Part shown: positions 1-7,783 of the stretch, one piece after another
How positions within the stretch are numbered: the first letter of the stretch is position 1
Layout of the letters: each line of letters starts with the position of its first letter
Source: Phycisphaerae bacterium
Lineage (GTDB): Bacteria; Planctomycetota; Phycisphaerae; Sedimentisphaerales; Anaerohalosphaeraceae
Length of the DNA: 34,539 nucleotides
Direction of reading: 5' to 3'
Assembly: GCA_012729675.1 (NCBI GenBank)
Contig: JAAYCR010000073.1
Location: 1 to 34,539, forward strand
The notes under the pieces: model-generated
What the model saw: only the letters and a program-made list of their open reading frames with translations
The model's database searches: none
What the model was told of the DNA's origin: nothing
Position numbers and translations under genes: made by a program

Positions 1-477
1 AAATCCTTACCCGTAATGCGATTTTCCATCTGGTTTTCCTTGTCTTAAAACTGTCATAAGTGATTAATAAACAAAGATATACCATATCCCAAAACAATGC
101 GCCAGAAAAAAATGTCACACACCTTGACGATGGACGAAAGGGGGATTGACGATTGATGATGGGTATTTATGTGGCAGCCGTAGCCAAGGTTGCCTGTGTG
201 GAGTGTAAGTTTCTGTAATAAATAGAGTTATATTTATTATGGGTCTCTGGTGCTTAACTTTTCTTTTTAGAGCCGTTCCAAAGAGCCTATCTGATTCTTT
301 CTTCAACGATGAGGGCACCCTCCCAAAAAGTGTCGGCAAAAAAAATTTTAAATCTTAATCAACATTTCCCCGGCACAGCCGCCTTTAACCATGAAAAGGG
401 AAAGCTGTGAGAAAATGGACTAATTATCAATTTTTTTGTCAGTTTATTTGAAACCCTGCCGCGGCGTCCTGCGACAT
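1..477. other. AT-rich intergenic region, no gene recognised
   Basis: I find no convincing gene in this stretch upstream of the first secreted protein. A 74-codon minus-strand frame (115-339) has no ribosome binding site, no recognisable motif and an unusual composition, so I read it as chance. The sequence is AT-rich like the three genes that follow and may be the edge of an acquired island. Confidence 0.4.
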
Positions 478-503
478 AAAGGAGGTGAGTAATTATGCGA
501 TAG
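478..503 (+). promoter_or_regulatory. Very strong Shine-Dalgarno leading to a two-codon ORF
   Basis: The sequence aaaggaggtgag (478-489) is an almost perfect anti-16S match. It sits 5-8 nt before an ATG at 495 that is followed by CGA and then TAG. Such a site normally serves a real gene, but the frame closes after two codons. It could be a minimal leader ORF in the 5' UTR of the secreted protein at 565, or the start of a gene lost by deletion. The next gene has its own aaagga site at about 552, so this one is not needed to translate it. Confidence 0.4.
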
Positions 504-564
504 GAAACACTCTCATATTGTTGAAAGCTATTGAAATTTAAACTTAAATATAAAGGAAATTGCT

Positions 565-1446
565 ATGAATGGGTGCATTGTAACTATAATGGTATTTGTA
601 TTTCCGATTTATGCCTATGCAGCAGAAGAGTTCAAAACAGAATTTGGGACACTGCCGGAAAATTTCGTTTATCGAGACTATGCGGATGCGGATTTGATAA
701 AACTGGCGGACCTTCTTTATCACACACACCGCCATTCTGAAGCAGTTGAGGCCTGTAAAGAAGCTCTGAACCGCAACTTGACAGATGATAAGACGGCCTC
801 TGTAAAGCATGTATTGGCAGAAACCTATGAAGCAATGTCTGACCATGGGCAGGATGCCAAAGATACCTACCTGCAAATTATACAGGGGTATCCGACTTAT
901 GAAAAATTTCCTGAAGTGGCTTACCGGCTTGGTGAACTGAATATTTGTATTATTCCGAAGGGCACAGAACCGGACAATGACAAGGCAGTTGAGTATTTAA
1001 AAATGGTTATTGATCGACTACCTATAGTTTTGTCCGGAGAGACCAATGTAACCTACTTATCACTCAAAGCCCACATGATGCTTGGAAATCTGCTTCTCGG
1101 ACAAGGGCATGTTGACGAAGCCAGGCAATTGTTCAGAACGATCTATGACTGCGACATAAACAAGGCTGTAGTCTTGCCATATGAAACGTTTGCTACCGAG
1201 CAAGAAACGCAGGAACATTTGGCGTGGAGCAAGGATCGTATCCTTAACATGAAAAAACGCATTCCCAGGAAACTCGTCTCGGCTTGTGTATCTTCGGATT
1301 TAGGGTTAAGCATGCAAAGACTCTCTGAATTGCAATGTGAGTATCCGGACAACACCGAAATACAGGAACTGATTTCCGATGTGCTAAAAAAACTGGCAGA
1401 AGTAGAGGAAGTTGTTGACCAAGAAATCGCAAATTCGACTTCTTGA
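565..1446 (+). CDS. Secreted TPR-like repeat protein
   Basis: A 293-residue protein of unknown specific function, probably periplasmic or secreted. The first 19 residues are hydrophobic and end in AYA before AEEF, a plausible signal peptidase I site, although the N-terminus lacks the usual basic residues. The rest is helical and reads as degenerate tetratricopeptide repeats: ADLLYHTHRHSEAVEACKEA (about residues 48-67) and further similar helices to about residue 225. Such repeats usually mediate protein-protein contacts. The start is set by aaagga seven bases upstream of the ATG. It lies just before two tandem secreted paralogues, in the same AT-rich style, so the three may form a functional cluster. 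It does not share their leader sequence. Confidence 0.65.
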   Translation: MNGCIVTIMVFVFPIYAYAAEEFKTEFGTLPENFVYRDYADADLIKLADLLYHTHRHSEAVEACKEALNRNLTDDKTASVKHVLAETYEAMSDHGQDAKDTYLQIIQGYPTYEKFPEVAYRLGELNICIIPKGTEPDNDKAVEYLKMVIDRLPIVLSGETNVTYLSLKAHMMLGNLLLGQGHVDEARQLFRTIYDCDINKAVVLPYETFATEQETQEHLAWSKDRILNMKKRIPRKLVSACVSSDLGLSMQRLSELQCEYPDNTEIQELISDVLKKLAEVEEVVDQEIANSTS

Positions 1447-1737
1447 GCAAAATGACATCTTTCCAAAGTTTTACAAACTTTTTACATATTGTTCGGGTGC
1501 AATGAGATATAATTTACACGGTGAGATCAACCATGAAAAGTATTTTGGGTATTTACGGCGGCTCTGAGCGGTTTCTCACAGGCAGCCAGATAGTGGGACG
1601 TTCATACTCCGACAAGCGGCGGCAGTATAAGCTCCCCGGTTAACGGATTCTTGCAACCATGGCGTGGCCCGGATAGATGATTAAAATTTGGAATATCAAC
1701 AAGATATAAATATTAACCGGCTTGCTGGAGAAATATA
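1447..1737. other. Intergenic region with a possible promoter and a 36-codon ORF
   Basis: This gap holds a TATAAT hexamer at 1508-1513 with TTTACA at 1481-1486. The 21-bp spacing is too long for a confident promoter. A short frame at 1533-1643 encodes 36 residues beginning MKSILGIYGG, with ggtgag about 8 bases upstream. It has no hydrophobic segment or recognised motif, so I do not call it a gene. The last 28 bases belong to the conserved leader repeat shared with the downstream paralogue. Confidence 0.35.
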
Positions 1738-1838
1738 ATGACAAAAATTAAAAATCCATCCATTATGTTGGTTGTGTCTGTGTTACTTCTGTCCATTTGT
1801 CAAGGAGAACTGTATTCCGCCGAGATCGAACGATGGGA
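1710..1838 (+). repeat. Conserved leader repeat, copy 1 (5' UTR plus signal peptide)
   Basis: These 129 bases match 2920-3048 at a constant offset of 1210 with only three mismatches. The match covers about 28 bases before the start codon, the ribosome binding site, the whole signal peptide and the first mature residues. Immediately afterwards the two genes diverge strongly. The sharp boundary is directly visible. The cause is probably recent duplication with selection, or gene conversion of the leader. Confidence 0.9.
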
Positions 1839-2799
1839 CATCATGATGAGTGAAGAGGTGCAGGTATGGAACTATTTGCTCGAAGATTACTTTTACGGAC
1901 CCAAAGAGGAACATTGGCCCAAAAGAAAGAAAGCACTGGAGAAAATTGTTAATGAATTCCCCGATAGTCAGTGGGCTGACGATGCATCGCTTATCCTTGC
2001 CTGCGGCAAGTTCGAATTTGAGCACAATGCAGAGGGAGCACTTAGTGATTTAAAGAGTATCGGCAGCAAATATCCTAACGGAAAAACAATCATAAATCCC
2101 TGGTGGAGTGCTGGTGCGGGCTGTAAGATTGATGAAGTATGGATGATGGGACAGGGAAGACTTAGTTATCGCAATCGTGATGGCAGCGTACGTAAGGGTA
2201 AACCATTTGATAGTGACTCTGTGATATCAATGGACGAAAAAGAAATACTTGCGTACTTCTCGCATATAGAAAGAAATCCCATATTCACAAAAGATGCAGC
2301 ACATATTTTTGTGGCCGAAATATTGGGACATCAAGGCGAGTATGAAGCGGCTGTAGATGAGTTGCGTGGAATTCTTTCTCGTGCATTGCAGCAATTGAAT
2401 TCTTTTGAAGCAGACGGCAGATTTTCTGTAACTGAAGATGGCTTTTATGGCCGAACTCTTTCTCGTCCGCAATTTAGAGCCTGTATAGCACTTATGGGAT
2501 ATTGCGAAAAGACAGGTGATATTGAAACGGCAGTTTCCGAGATTGACAAATTTTCAGTGGTTTTAAATCAGAGTGCTTCTTATAGCGTTATCAAACAAGT
2601 CGGGCAATTTTATGAAAAACATGGTTTCGTGCCAAAAGCTACATTGCAGTACCAAAAAGCTTTAGAAAAGGTAAACAACTATATTGCCGCTGATAGGATT
2701 CGCAGCCAGTTTTTAGAATATATCGAAAGACCAAGCGATGAAGAATTATCTCCCGACTTAAAACAAGAAGCCTCTTGGCTTAAAGCAAATATCCGATAA
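1738..2799 (+). CDS. Secreted TPR-like protein, tandem paralogue A
   Basis: A 353-residue protein of unknown function. The start follows ggag with an 8-base spacer (ctggagaaatataATG). It has a classical signal peptide: MTKIK, a hydrophobic stretch SIMLVVSVLLLSI, then about residue 28 YSA before EIERWD. The mature part contains alpha-helical repeat units typical of outer-membrane-lipoprotein-like TPR proteins: FPDSQWADDASLILACGKFE near residues 74-93, EILGHQGEYEAAVDELRGIL near 196-215 and FYEKHGFVPKATLQYQKAL near 298-316. It is paralogous to the next gene: several blocks are shared and both end in LKQEASWL. Compared with that gene it lacks about 25 residues near position 95 and has extra residues before the C-terminal motif. 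An extracytoplasmic scaffolding or envelope role is plausible but inferred only. Confidence 0.7.
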   Translation: MTKIKNPSIMLVVSVLLLSICQGELYSAEIERWDIMMSEEVQVWNYLLEDYFYGPKEEHWPKRKKALEKIVNEFPDSQWADDASLILACGKFEFEHNAEGALSDLKSIGSKYPNGKTIINPWWSAGAGCKIDEVWMMGQGRLSYRNRDGSVRKGKPFDSDSVISMDEKEILAYFSHIERNPIFTKDAAHIFVAEILGHQGEYEAAVDELRGILSRALQQLNSFEADGRFSVTEDGFYGRTLSRPQFRACIALMGYCEKTGDIETAVSEIDKFSVVLNQSASYSVIKQVGQFYEKHGFVPKATLQYQKALEKVNNYIAADRIRSQFLEYIERPSDEELSPDLKQEASWLKANIR

Positions 2800-2835
2800 G
2801 ATGTCCGTAGCTCTTTTAGGATTTGAATTATACTG

Positions 2836-2894
2836 TGTTGGCAGTGCAGCAAAGCGGAGATTTGTCAAAGCAAAGCAGAGTTGCGCTGCCAACA
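2836..2894. repeat. Long-arm inverted repeat between the paralogues
   Basis: The arms tgttggcagtgca (2836-2848) and tgcgctgccaaca (2882-2894) pair over 13 positions with one G-T wobble around a 33-base loop. No T-run follows, so it is not a standard intrinsic terminator. It could be an mRNA-stability hairpin between two cotranscribed genes or a dispersed repeat. Confidence 0.6.
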
Positions 2895-2919
2895 TGGTTA
2901 AGGAAATGTTATGAGAAAA

Positions 2920-3048
2920 ATATTAATCGGCTTGCTGGAGAAATATAATGACAAAAATTAAAAATCCATCCATTATGTTGGTTGTGTCGGTGTTACTTCT
3001 GTCCATTTGTCAAGGTGAACTGTATTCCGCCGAGATCGAACGATGGGA
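2920..3048 (+). repeat. Conserved leader repeat, copy 2
   Basis: Second copy of the 1710-1838 repeat (three mismatches in 129 bases), covering the 5' UTR and the signal-peptide-coding region of paralogue B. Here the upstream context also offers an ATG at 2911 with aagga just before it. It opens a 16-codon frame (2911-2961) that overlaps the real start codon at 2948. Copy 1 has no such ATG. Confidence 0.9.
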
Positions 3049-4009
3049 TCTGATGATGATAGACAGTGCACATATCTGGAAGAATCTGTTAACCAAGTAT
3101 CCTTATGCCGAACATCAGAAACACTGGCCGGAGCGCAAAACGGGATTGGAGCAAATTGTTAATAAATACCCGGATAGTCAATGGGCGGATGACGCGGCTC
3201 TCATCCTTGCGTGCGGGAAGTTCGAATTTGAAGGCAAAGCAGGAGTTGATGAACTGCAAAGCAATTCTGAGGCTTATGCCAAAGGATACTTCGGTAATGC
3301 TGAACAGGCTATTAAAGACCTGCGAACTATTATCGATAGCTATCCACATGCAAAATCGATTATCGACCCCGTATGGTTTGCAGGTTTGGGATGCAAATTT
3401 AATGGTGTATGGTTATCATCTCAAGGTGGGCTTGTCTCTTTGAATTCTGATGGAACAATTCAAACCAGCAAACCGTTTGATCGATCCGGCGCTATTCCAC
3501 AAAAGCACAAAGAGGTTCTTGCATATTTTGATCACCTTGAGAAATATCCTGTTTATACAAAACATATCGCACATCTATTTATTTCTGAGATTTTAGGACA
3601 TCAGGGTAAATTTTCAGAAGCGGCATCGGAGCTTGAGAAAGTATTATCTGACCTCAGCGAATTTGAAAAGGCGGTTAAAGCTGACAATGTTGCAGCAAAT
3701 GGGCCAGATGGAGTTCTTATTAAGAGAGGTTTGGACCGACCGGAATATAAGGCTTTTTCTGCCTTGATAGGCTACAATGAAAAAGCAGGAGATCACGAAA
3801 AAGTAGTACCAATAACAGACAAATATGCACCCATTATAAACCAAGGGGCACACTATCAAATGATCCGGCATATTGGTGAAATCTATGAGAAACACGGCCT
3901 GCGACTCAAAGCGAAATCACAGTACCAAATCGCGTTAGATAAAATACAATTATTCTCCGGCTTGAAACAAGAAGCCTCTTGGCTTGAAACAAAGATCAAG
4001 AGTATTTGA
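2948..4009 (+). CDS. Secreted TPR-like protein, tandem paralogue B
   Basis: A 353-residue secreted protein of unknown function and the tandem partner of the gene at 1738. Its signal peptide is identical to that gene's at the residue level (cleavage probably after YSA), while the mature part has diverged. Repeat units recognisable as TPR-like include YPDSQWADDAALILACGKFE, a unit around AEQAIKDLRTIIDSYPHAKS that paralogue A lacks, ILGHQGKFSEAASELEKVL, and IYEKHGLRLKAKSQYQIAL near the C-terminus. The last residues (LKQEASWL) and their DNA are again nearly identical to paralogue A, so ends are conserved and the middle varies. The start uses the same ggag site. Both genes run in the same direction 148 bases apart and may be one transcript. 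Confidence 0.7.
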   Translation: MTKIKNPSIMLVVSVLLLSICQGELYSAEIERWDLMMIDSAHIWKNLLTKYPYAEHQKHWPERKTGLEQIVNKYPDSQWADDAALILACGKFEFEGKAGVDELQSNSEAYAKGYFGNAEQAIKDLRTIIDSYPHAKSIIDPVWFAGLGCKFNGVWLSSQGGLVSLNSDGTIQTSKPFDRSGAIPQKHKEVLAYFDHLEKYPVYTKHIAHLFISEILGHQGKFSEAASELEKVLSDLSEFEKAVKADNVAANGPDGVLIKRGLDRPEYKAFSALIGYNEKAGDHEKVVPITDKYAPIINQGAHYQMIRHIGEIYEKHGLRLKAKSQYQIALDKIQLFSGLKQEASWLETKIKSI

Positions 4010-4157
4010 CAGGCTCTGTAGAGAAGTTTCACAGGGTGGGCTTCGCCCATGCCGGACTGTTCGAGATTGGGGGTAAAGGCGGGCGACAAAAAAGCCGACG
4101 TAGTTCCAGCGGGTCGCGGCGTATAAGCGGCCATAACTTCAGGATGGAAACGCGACA
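4010..4157. other. Intergenic region with a small GC-rich hairpin
   Basis: The segment at about 4035-4051 (gtgggcttcgcccat) folds into a short hairpin with a 3-base loop, the same style as the larger hairpin clusters elsewhere in this window. The base composition switches here from AT-rich to GC-rich, which marks the right edge of the island holding the three secreted proteins. Confidence 0.45.
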
Positions 4158-4796
4158 TTGGCACAAAAACGAAATCAGCGGGCATTAAATATCATAAGAG
4201 TCCTGAAATCACGTCAGCGAAATCAGGCGAAGAAGATCGACATTCTGTGTCGGGATATGGTGGCCGCACACGAGCATTTTTCACACAACCTTTCGCGGCT
4301 GTCGTTTGCTGTGTCTTTTTATGAGACGTTACTCAAGTGCGGCGGTTTGGAGGAAGCGCTGGACTGTGCCGTGATGCTGATTCGCAAACACATCCATCAG
4401 GCCTCGGCGGCGGTGTTTTGGGTGGATAGCACCGGGTTTGACGTGCATCTGGCCAAATCGCCCGACCTGGGGCAGGTCGAAAAAGCCCATTTCCAAAGCT
4501 GGTTCAGCCGGCAGATGGTGCAGCAGATCGGCCAGACCAACCGCATCAGTTCGCTCGAAGACATGCTGCAAATGGGACTGATGGCTCCGCCGTCGGCGAT
4601 CAGGACGTTATCGGCCGCGGCTGTTCCCTTGGGACGGCTGGGACAGGGCGTCGGGTTTATTTTGGTCTATCGGGCCGCCGAACGTCCGTTGCTGGCCGAA
4701 GAACTGTCGCGCATTGCCGCGATCGCGCCGGGGCTGCGGGAAACGATCCTCAGCTTCAAACCCGACATTGCCAAATCCCCTCAGACCGCTTCATAG
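4158..4796 (+). CDS. GAF-like sensory domain protein
   Basis: A 212-residue soluble protein that reads as a coiled-coil-like N-terminal helix (about residues 10-50, rich in K, R, Q and E) followed by a GAF-type fold (about residues 50-195). The pattern LEEALDCAVMLIRKHI, then ASAAVFWVDSTGF, then AAAVPLGRLGQGVGFILVYR resembles the helix, strand and core-strand order of GAF domains. These bind small ligands or act as dimerisation modules in signalling proteins. No output domain (kinase, cyclase or DNA-binding) is present, so it may act through a partner. The start is a TTG at 4158 with ggatgga about 7-12 bases upstream. An ATG at 4257 would remove the helix and lacks a good ribosome site. It stands alone between two repeat-rich gaps. 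Confidence 0.5.
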   Translation: MAQKRNQRALNIIRVLKSRQRNQAKKIDILCRDMVAAHEHFSHNLSRLSFAVSFYETLLKCGGLEEALDCAVMLIRKHIHQASAAVFWVDSTGFDVHLAKSPDLGQVEKAHFQSWFSRQMVQQIGQTNRISSLEDMLQMGLMAPPSAIRTLSAAAVPLGRLGQGVGFILVYRAAERPLLAEELSRIAAIAPGLRETILSFKPDIAKSPQTAS

Positions 4797-4864
4797 CATC
4801 TTTACTGCCTCAAAAACTCATACTACCGCGTAAATGAGTTCTTATAAATTCCTTTACCTTGTTA

Positions 4865-4922
4865 TATCAAATATCAAATAGCAAAAAGCAAAAATAAAAA
4901 AGACAAAGCAAAAATCAAAAAG
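4865..4922 (+). repeat. Degenerate A-rich heptamer tandem repeat
   Basis: Eight consecutive 7-bp units can be laid out: tatcaaa twice, then tagcaaa, aagcaaa, aataaaa, aagacaa, agcaaaa and atcaaaa. The period is 7 throughout. Together with the opposite-orientation array at 5004-5057 it forms a long imperfect inverted repeat around about 80 unique bases. Confidence 0.7.
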
Positions 4923-4946
4923 GTTGGCCCTGGGGACGGTCCGTCA

Positions 4947-4962
4947 GACAACCGATGTTGTC
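4947..4962. repeat. Perfect hairpin in the centre of the A-rich inverted repeat
   Basis: gacaac, loop cgat, gttgtc: a perfect 6-bp stem with a 4-base loop, lying in the GC-rich centre (4923-5003) between the two A-rich heptamer arrays. That centre encodes no recognisable protein. The rest of this gap (4797-5112) shows nothing else I can identify. Confidence 0.55.
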
Positions 4963-5003
4963 GGGTCAGGATGTCGCGGCGGGTTTTGGGGCAGAAATCT
5001 CTC

Positions 5004-5057
5004 TTTTTGAATTTTAATATGTCATTTTGCATTTTAATTTTTGATCTTTGATTTTGC
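5004..5057 (-). repeat. Degenerate A-rich heptamer tandem repeat, opposite orientation
   Basis: Read on the minus strand, this is a 7-bp periodic series: aaaatca, aagatca, aaaatta, aaatgca, aaatgac, atattaa, aattcaa. It mirrors the array at 4865-4922. The pair could fold back in single-stranded DNA or RNA, or be the ends of a small non-coding element. Confidence 0.65.
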
Positions 5058-5112
5058 CGTCATTAACACCGGTTTTCAGCAGTACTTGCGCTTTAGTGCT
5101 CAAACCCTGTGC

Positions 5113-6033
5113 TTATTCACTTAATTTCACTGTCTTTTGTGCCCGGATGGACAGGGCAATGCCGACAATCAGTGTGATTCCGAACACCCACTGCAAGCCG
5201 GTGAGGAGTTCGTCGAAGACAACGCCCGACAACAGCAGCACGGTAAACGGCGTCAGCAGGTTGATCATCGACGGGATGGTCGCCCCGATGCGGTGGATGG
5301 CCGCATAAAAGAACACATGGGCCAGTGCGATGGCCGTAATGCCGGAAATGACAACATAGCCGACCTGATTGAGCGAAAGCTCCAGCAGGCCGGAGGGTCT
5401 GCCGAACAGGGCCGCCAGAACGCTCAACCCGATAACCGTATAGATGGTAATCACCGAAAAGCTCACCCGTGAATCGACGTGTTTGAAGACAATCTTGACC
5501 GAGACGGCATACGCCGCCCAGGCCAGCGAGGCCCCCATCGCCAGGGCAATGCCCGTCCAGGTGGTTGTCAGTTCAAACCGGGGGTTGTTTATGATCACGC
5601 CGGCCAAGCCCGTCAGGGCCATTACCGCCCCCGTCCAGAAGAACGGGCTTTTGAACAGCCGCCGCTCATCGGCAAAGAATACCAGCGAAAACAACCCCAC
5701 CCACAACACCGACGTGCGCGACAGCAACACCATAAACGCGGGCTGTTCATAATAAAAGGCCCCCGCCCAGCAGCATTGCATAACCAGGTTGAACCCCGTT
5801 GGAATCAGGGCCTTAAGCAGGATGGAACGGGTGATCGTGCGGCGGCCATACAGCACCAGAAACGGCAGCCAGAACACGCAGGCGACCCCGTAGCGGGCCA
5901 TGTTTTGCGTCCAGACATCCAACGGGCCGGCCAGCAGCTTGATATAGATCGGGCCGATGGTCCAGCACATCCAGAAACCCGCACATGCCGCAATCGCCGT
6001 CGGCGTAAACGTTTCCCGGGTCGGCTCTTTCAT
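5113..6033 (-). CDS. EamA/DMT-family transporter
   Basis: A 306-residue inner-membrane protein of the drug/metabolite transporter superfamily, usually an exporter of amino acids, nucleotides or other small metabolites. The substrate cannot be read from the sequence. About ten hydrophobic segments are visible, arranged as two EamA repeats (about residues 12-140 and 160-298). The second repeat has the typical TWTGIALAMGASLAWAAYAV near its start and ISGITAIALAHVFFYAAIHR later. The start is the ATG at 6033-6031, which overlaps the upstream gene's stop codon as ATGA, implying translational coupling. A longer upstream frame is only the shadow of that gene. It is the last gene of the accA operon. 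Confidence 0.85.
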   Translation of the reverse strand: MKEPTRETFTPTAIAACAGFWMCWTIGPIYIKLLAGPLDVWTQNMARYGVACVFWLPFLVLYGRRTITRSILLKALIPTGFNLVMQCCWAGAFYYEQPAFMVLLSRTSVLWVGLFSLVFFADERRLFKSPFFWTGAVMALTGLAGVIINNPRFELTTTWTGIALAMGASLAWAAYAVSVKIVFKHVDSRVSFSVITIYTVIGLSVLAALFGRPSGLLELSLNQVGYVVISGITAIALAHVFFYAAIHRIGATIPSMINLLTPFTVLLLSGVVFDELLTGLQWVFGITLIVGIALSIRAQKTVKLSE

Positions 6034-7757
6034 CTGCCGACCGTTATGCCGTTCTCGTCGATGGCCAAGTCCGCCGTCAGCCCTTTTTGCGAGGTGTAGG
6101 CATAGCGTTTGCCGTCGGCGGTCGTCAGGGCGGCGCTGTCGGGGCGGATGGCCAGCGTGAAGTTTTTCTGTTCGCCGCGACGGCTCAGCACCGAGGCCAT
6201 CAGGAAGGCTTTTTCGACGCCGTCGCCGGTGTTGTAGTTGGCCACTTCGTCGGGCTGGGCCAGGCGCGTGCCGTCGTAGATCGACGCGCCCGGCAGGCCG
6301 GTCAGCCACGTGTGAATCTGTTCGGCGCTCATTCGCTCGGTCTTTTCGGCGCTGACGGGGCTGCGCTCGATGGCCGCCTTGACAAACGGCCGCCAGTCGC
6401 AGCGGGTCATATCGCGATAGGCATAGAACGCCAGATCGACGGTGGGGTTTTTGTCGCGGAGGCTTTCCAGATAAGCGATGACTTGCTCGCGCGTCCAGTC
6501 GGGGCTGATGCGAATCGGCTCGACGGAATGATATTGTTTGTCCGCGTCGGGCAGCTTCGGCTCGATGTGCAGAAAATCCAGCAGGTCAGCGGCCCACTGC
6601 TCGGCGTCCGGCACAAACGGTGCCAGAAAACGCGCCAGCTTGTAGCGGTCGTCGGCGTTGTGAATGTCGATTTTTTCATACTCGATAAACGCCATCAACT
6701 GCTCACAGCATATCCGGTCGTTGATCATATAACGGCTGTAGTCCTCGCTGCTGACCTCGTCGAGCAGCTTTTCAAACGTCTCGTCATAGATGCGAAAGCG
6801 GCTGCCGTGCTCATAGCCGAACAGCACCTCGGCCTTGACGAACATTCGCTCGCCGCGGCGATAACGACAAAACTGAAAGTGCCTGTTGTATTTCGGATTT
6901 GACCGCAGAAAATTTGCCACATTCAGGGCGTTTAGTTCGGCGCTGAGATAGCCGCGCAGCATCCTGCAGAATTTGTCATAGAGGTGCCGGTCGATGGTCG
7001 CGTCCGGATACAGACAGTGCGTATAGCCGGTGTTGTGCGCGACAATCGTCACCTGTTCGTTGCGGATGGCGCGCTGGGCCTTGTTGGAAATTTCCGTGCC
7101 GTTGAACCACATACTTTTCGTGACGAGGCGGCGATTGTTGGTAATCACGCCGTCCTGAATATCCAGATAATTTTGCGAATGCAGCGGCGTTAAGACCATA
7201 TACATATCGTCCAGCGGGATGCCGGCGATGACAAAGGCCGCCGCCGCGTACAGGGTGGACAGCGACACGCACTCGCCGGCGCCGGCGCTGTAGCCGTCCT
7301 TGAGGCGAAAGGCGTTCATCGCCTCGACGGTCTCGGTCTTCCAGTAGGGGATGATATCGCCTTCGTATTGATCCAGGCCAAAATGCCTTCGGATATCGAC
7401 ATCGAAGTAGTACTTGTCGCCCTGATAACCAAACAGGGCGTTGCTGCCGGCGATCTGCTCGGGGCTCAGCCACGGGGCAAACCGCTGCATCTCGGTCTCT
7501 TTGTCCGTCAGCCCCCACGTATTGAGGTCGAGGTTGAACTCGTACTCGTCCATCACATACTGCCGCAGGCGCATCAGCCGCCGCCACTGGCTCTTGCCCT
7601 CCAGTTTCTGAAAGCAGTCCTCCTCCCGCCATTTCCAGATCGCCGGGCTCATAATGTTGGCCAGCACCAGCGCATACATCAGCTCCGGAAACACAAACAC
7701 TTCCATATCCGACAGCGTGACCGCCGAACTGTATTTCTCAAGATCGCGTGCGTTCAT
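6030..7757 (-). CDS. Transglutaminase-like cysteine protein, function unknown
   Basis: A 575-residue, apparently cytoplasmic protein with no signal peptide or membrane segment. Its clearest feature is a transglutaminase-like core: GECVSLSTLYAAAAF (Cys163), then AGIP, then LTPLHSQNYLDI (His193, with Asp199 or Asp202), which fits the Cys-His-Asp triad order of that superfamily. Members include peptidases and amide-forming enzymes as well as inactive scaffolds. The N-terminal 150 residues and the C-terminal 350 are unfamiliar; they are rich in aromatic and charged residues and may determine the substrate. It lies 26 bases after accA and is joined to the EamA gene by an ATGA overlap, so all three are probably one operon. 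The fold is a motif-based inference; the role is unknown. Confidence 0.6.
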   Translation of the reverse strand: MNARDLEKYSSAVTLSDMEVFVFPELMYALVLANIMSPAIWKWREEDCFQKLEGKSQWRRLMRLRQYVMDEYEFNLDLNTWGLTDKETEMQRFAPWLSPEQIAGSNALFGYQGDKYYFDVDIRRHFGLDQYEGDIIPYWKTETVEAMNAFRLKDGYSAGAGECVSLSTLYAAAAFVIAGIPLDDMYMVLTPLHSQNYLDIQDGVITNNRRLVTKSMWFNGTEISNKAQRAIRNEQVTIVAHNTGYTHCLYPDATIDRHLYDKFCRMLRGYLSAELNALNVANFLRSNPKYNRHFQFCRYRRGERMFVKAEVLFGYEHGSRFRIYDETFEKLLDEVSSEDYSRYMINDRICCEQLMAFIEYEKIDIHNADDRYKLARFLAPFVPDAEQWAADLLDFLHIEPKLPDADKQYHSVEPIRISPDWTREQVIAYLESLRDKNPTVDLAFYAYRDMTRCDWRPFVKAAIERSPVSAEKTERMSAEQIHTWLTGLPGASIYDGTRLAQPDEVANYNTGDGVEKAFLMASVLSRRGEQKNFTLAIRPDSAALTTADGKRYAYTSQKGLTADLAIDENGITVGR

Positions 7758-7783
7758 TGTTTGTTTCCCAAAAGGGACAAAAT

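Noticed and set aside
115-339. 74-codon minus-strand frame at the left end
   Set aside because: No ribosome site, no domain and repeat-like composition.
5479-6099. 206-codon plus-strand frame over the EamA gene
   Set aside because: Antisense shadow of a membrane-protein gene, with an improbable Arg/Gln/Pro-rich product.
6034-6309. 92-residue N-terminal extension of the EamA transporter
   Set aside because: It overlaps the conserved end of the upstream gene, and the ATGA junction gives a natural start at 6033.
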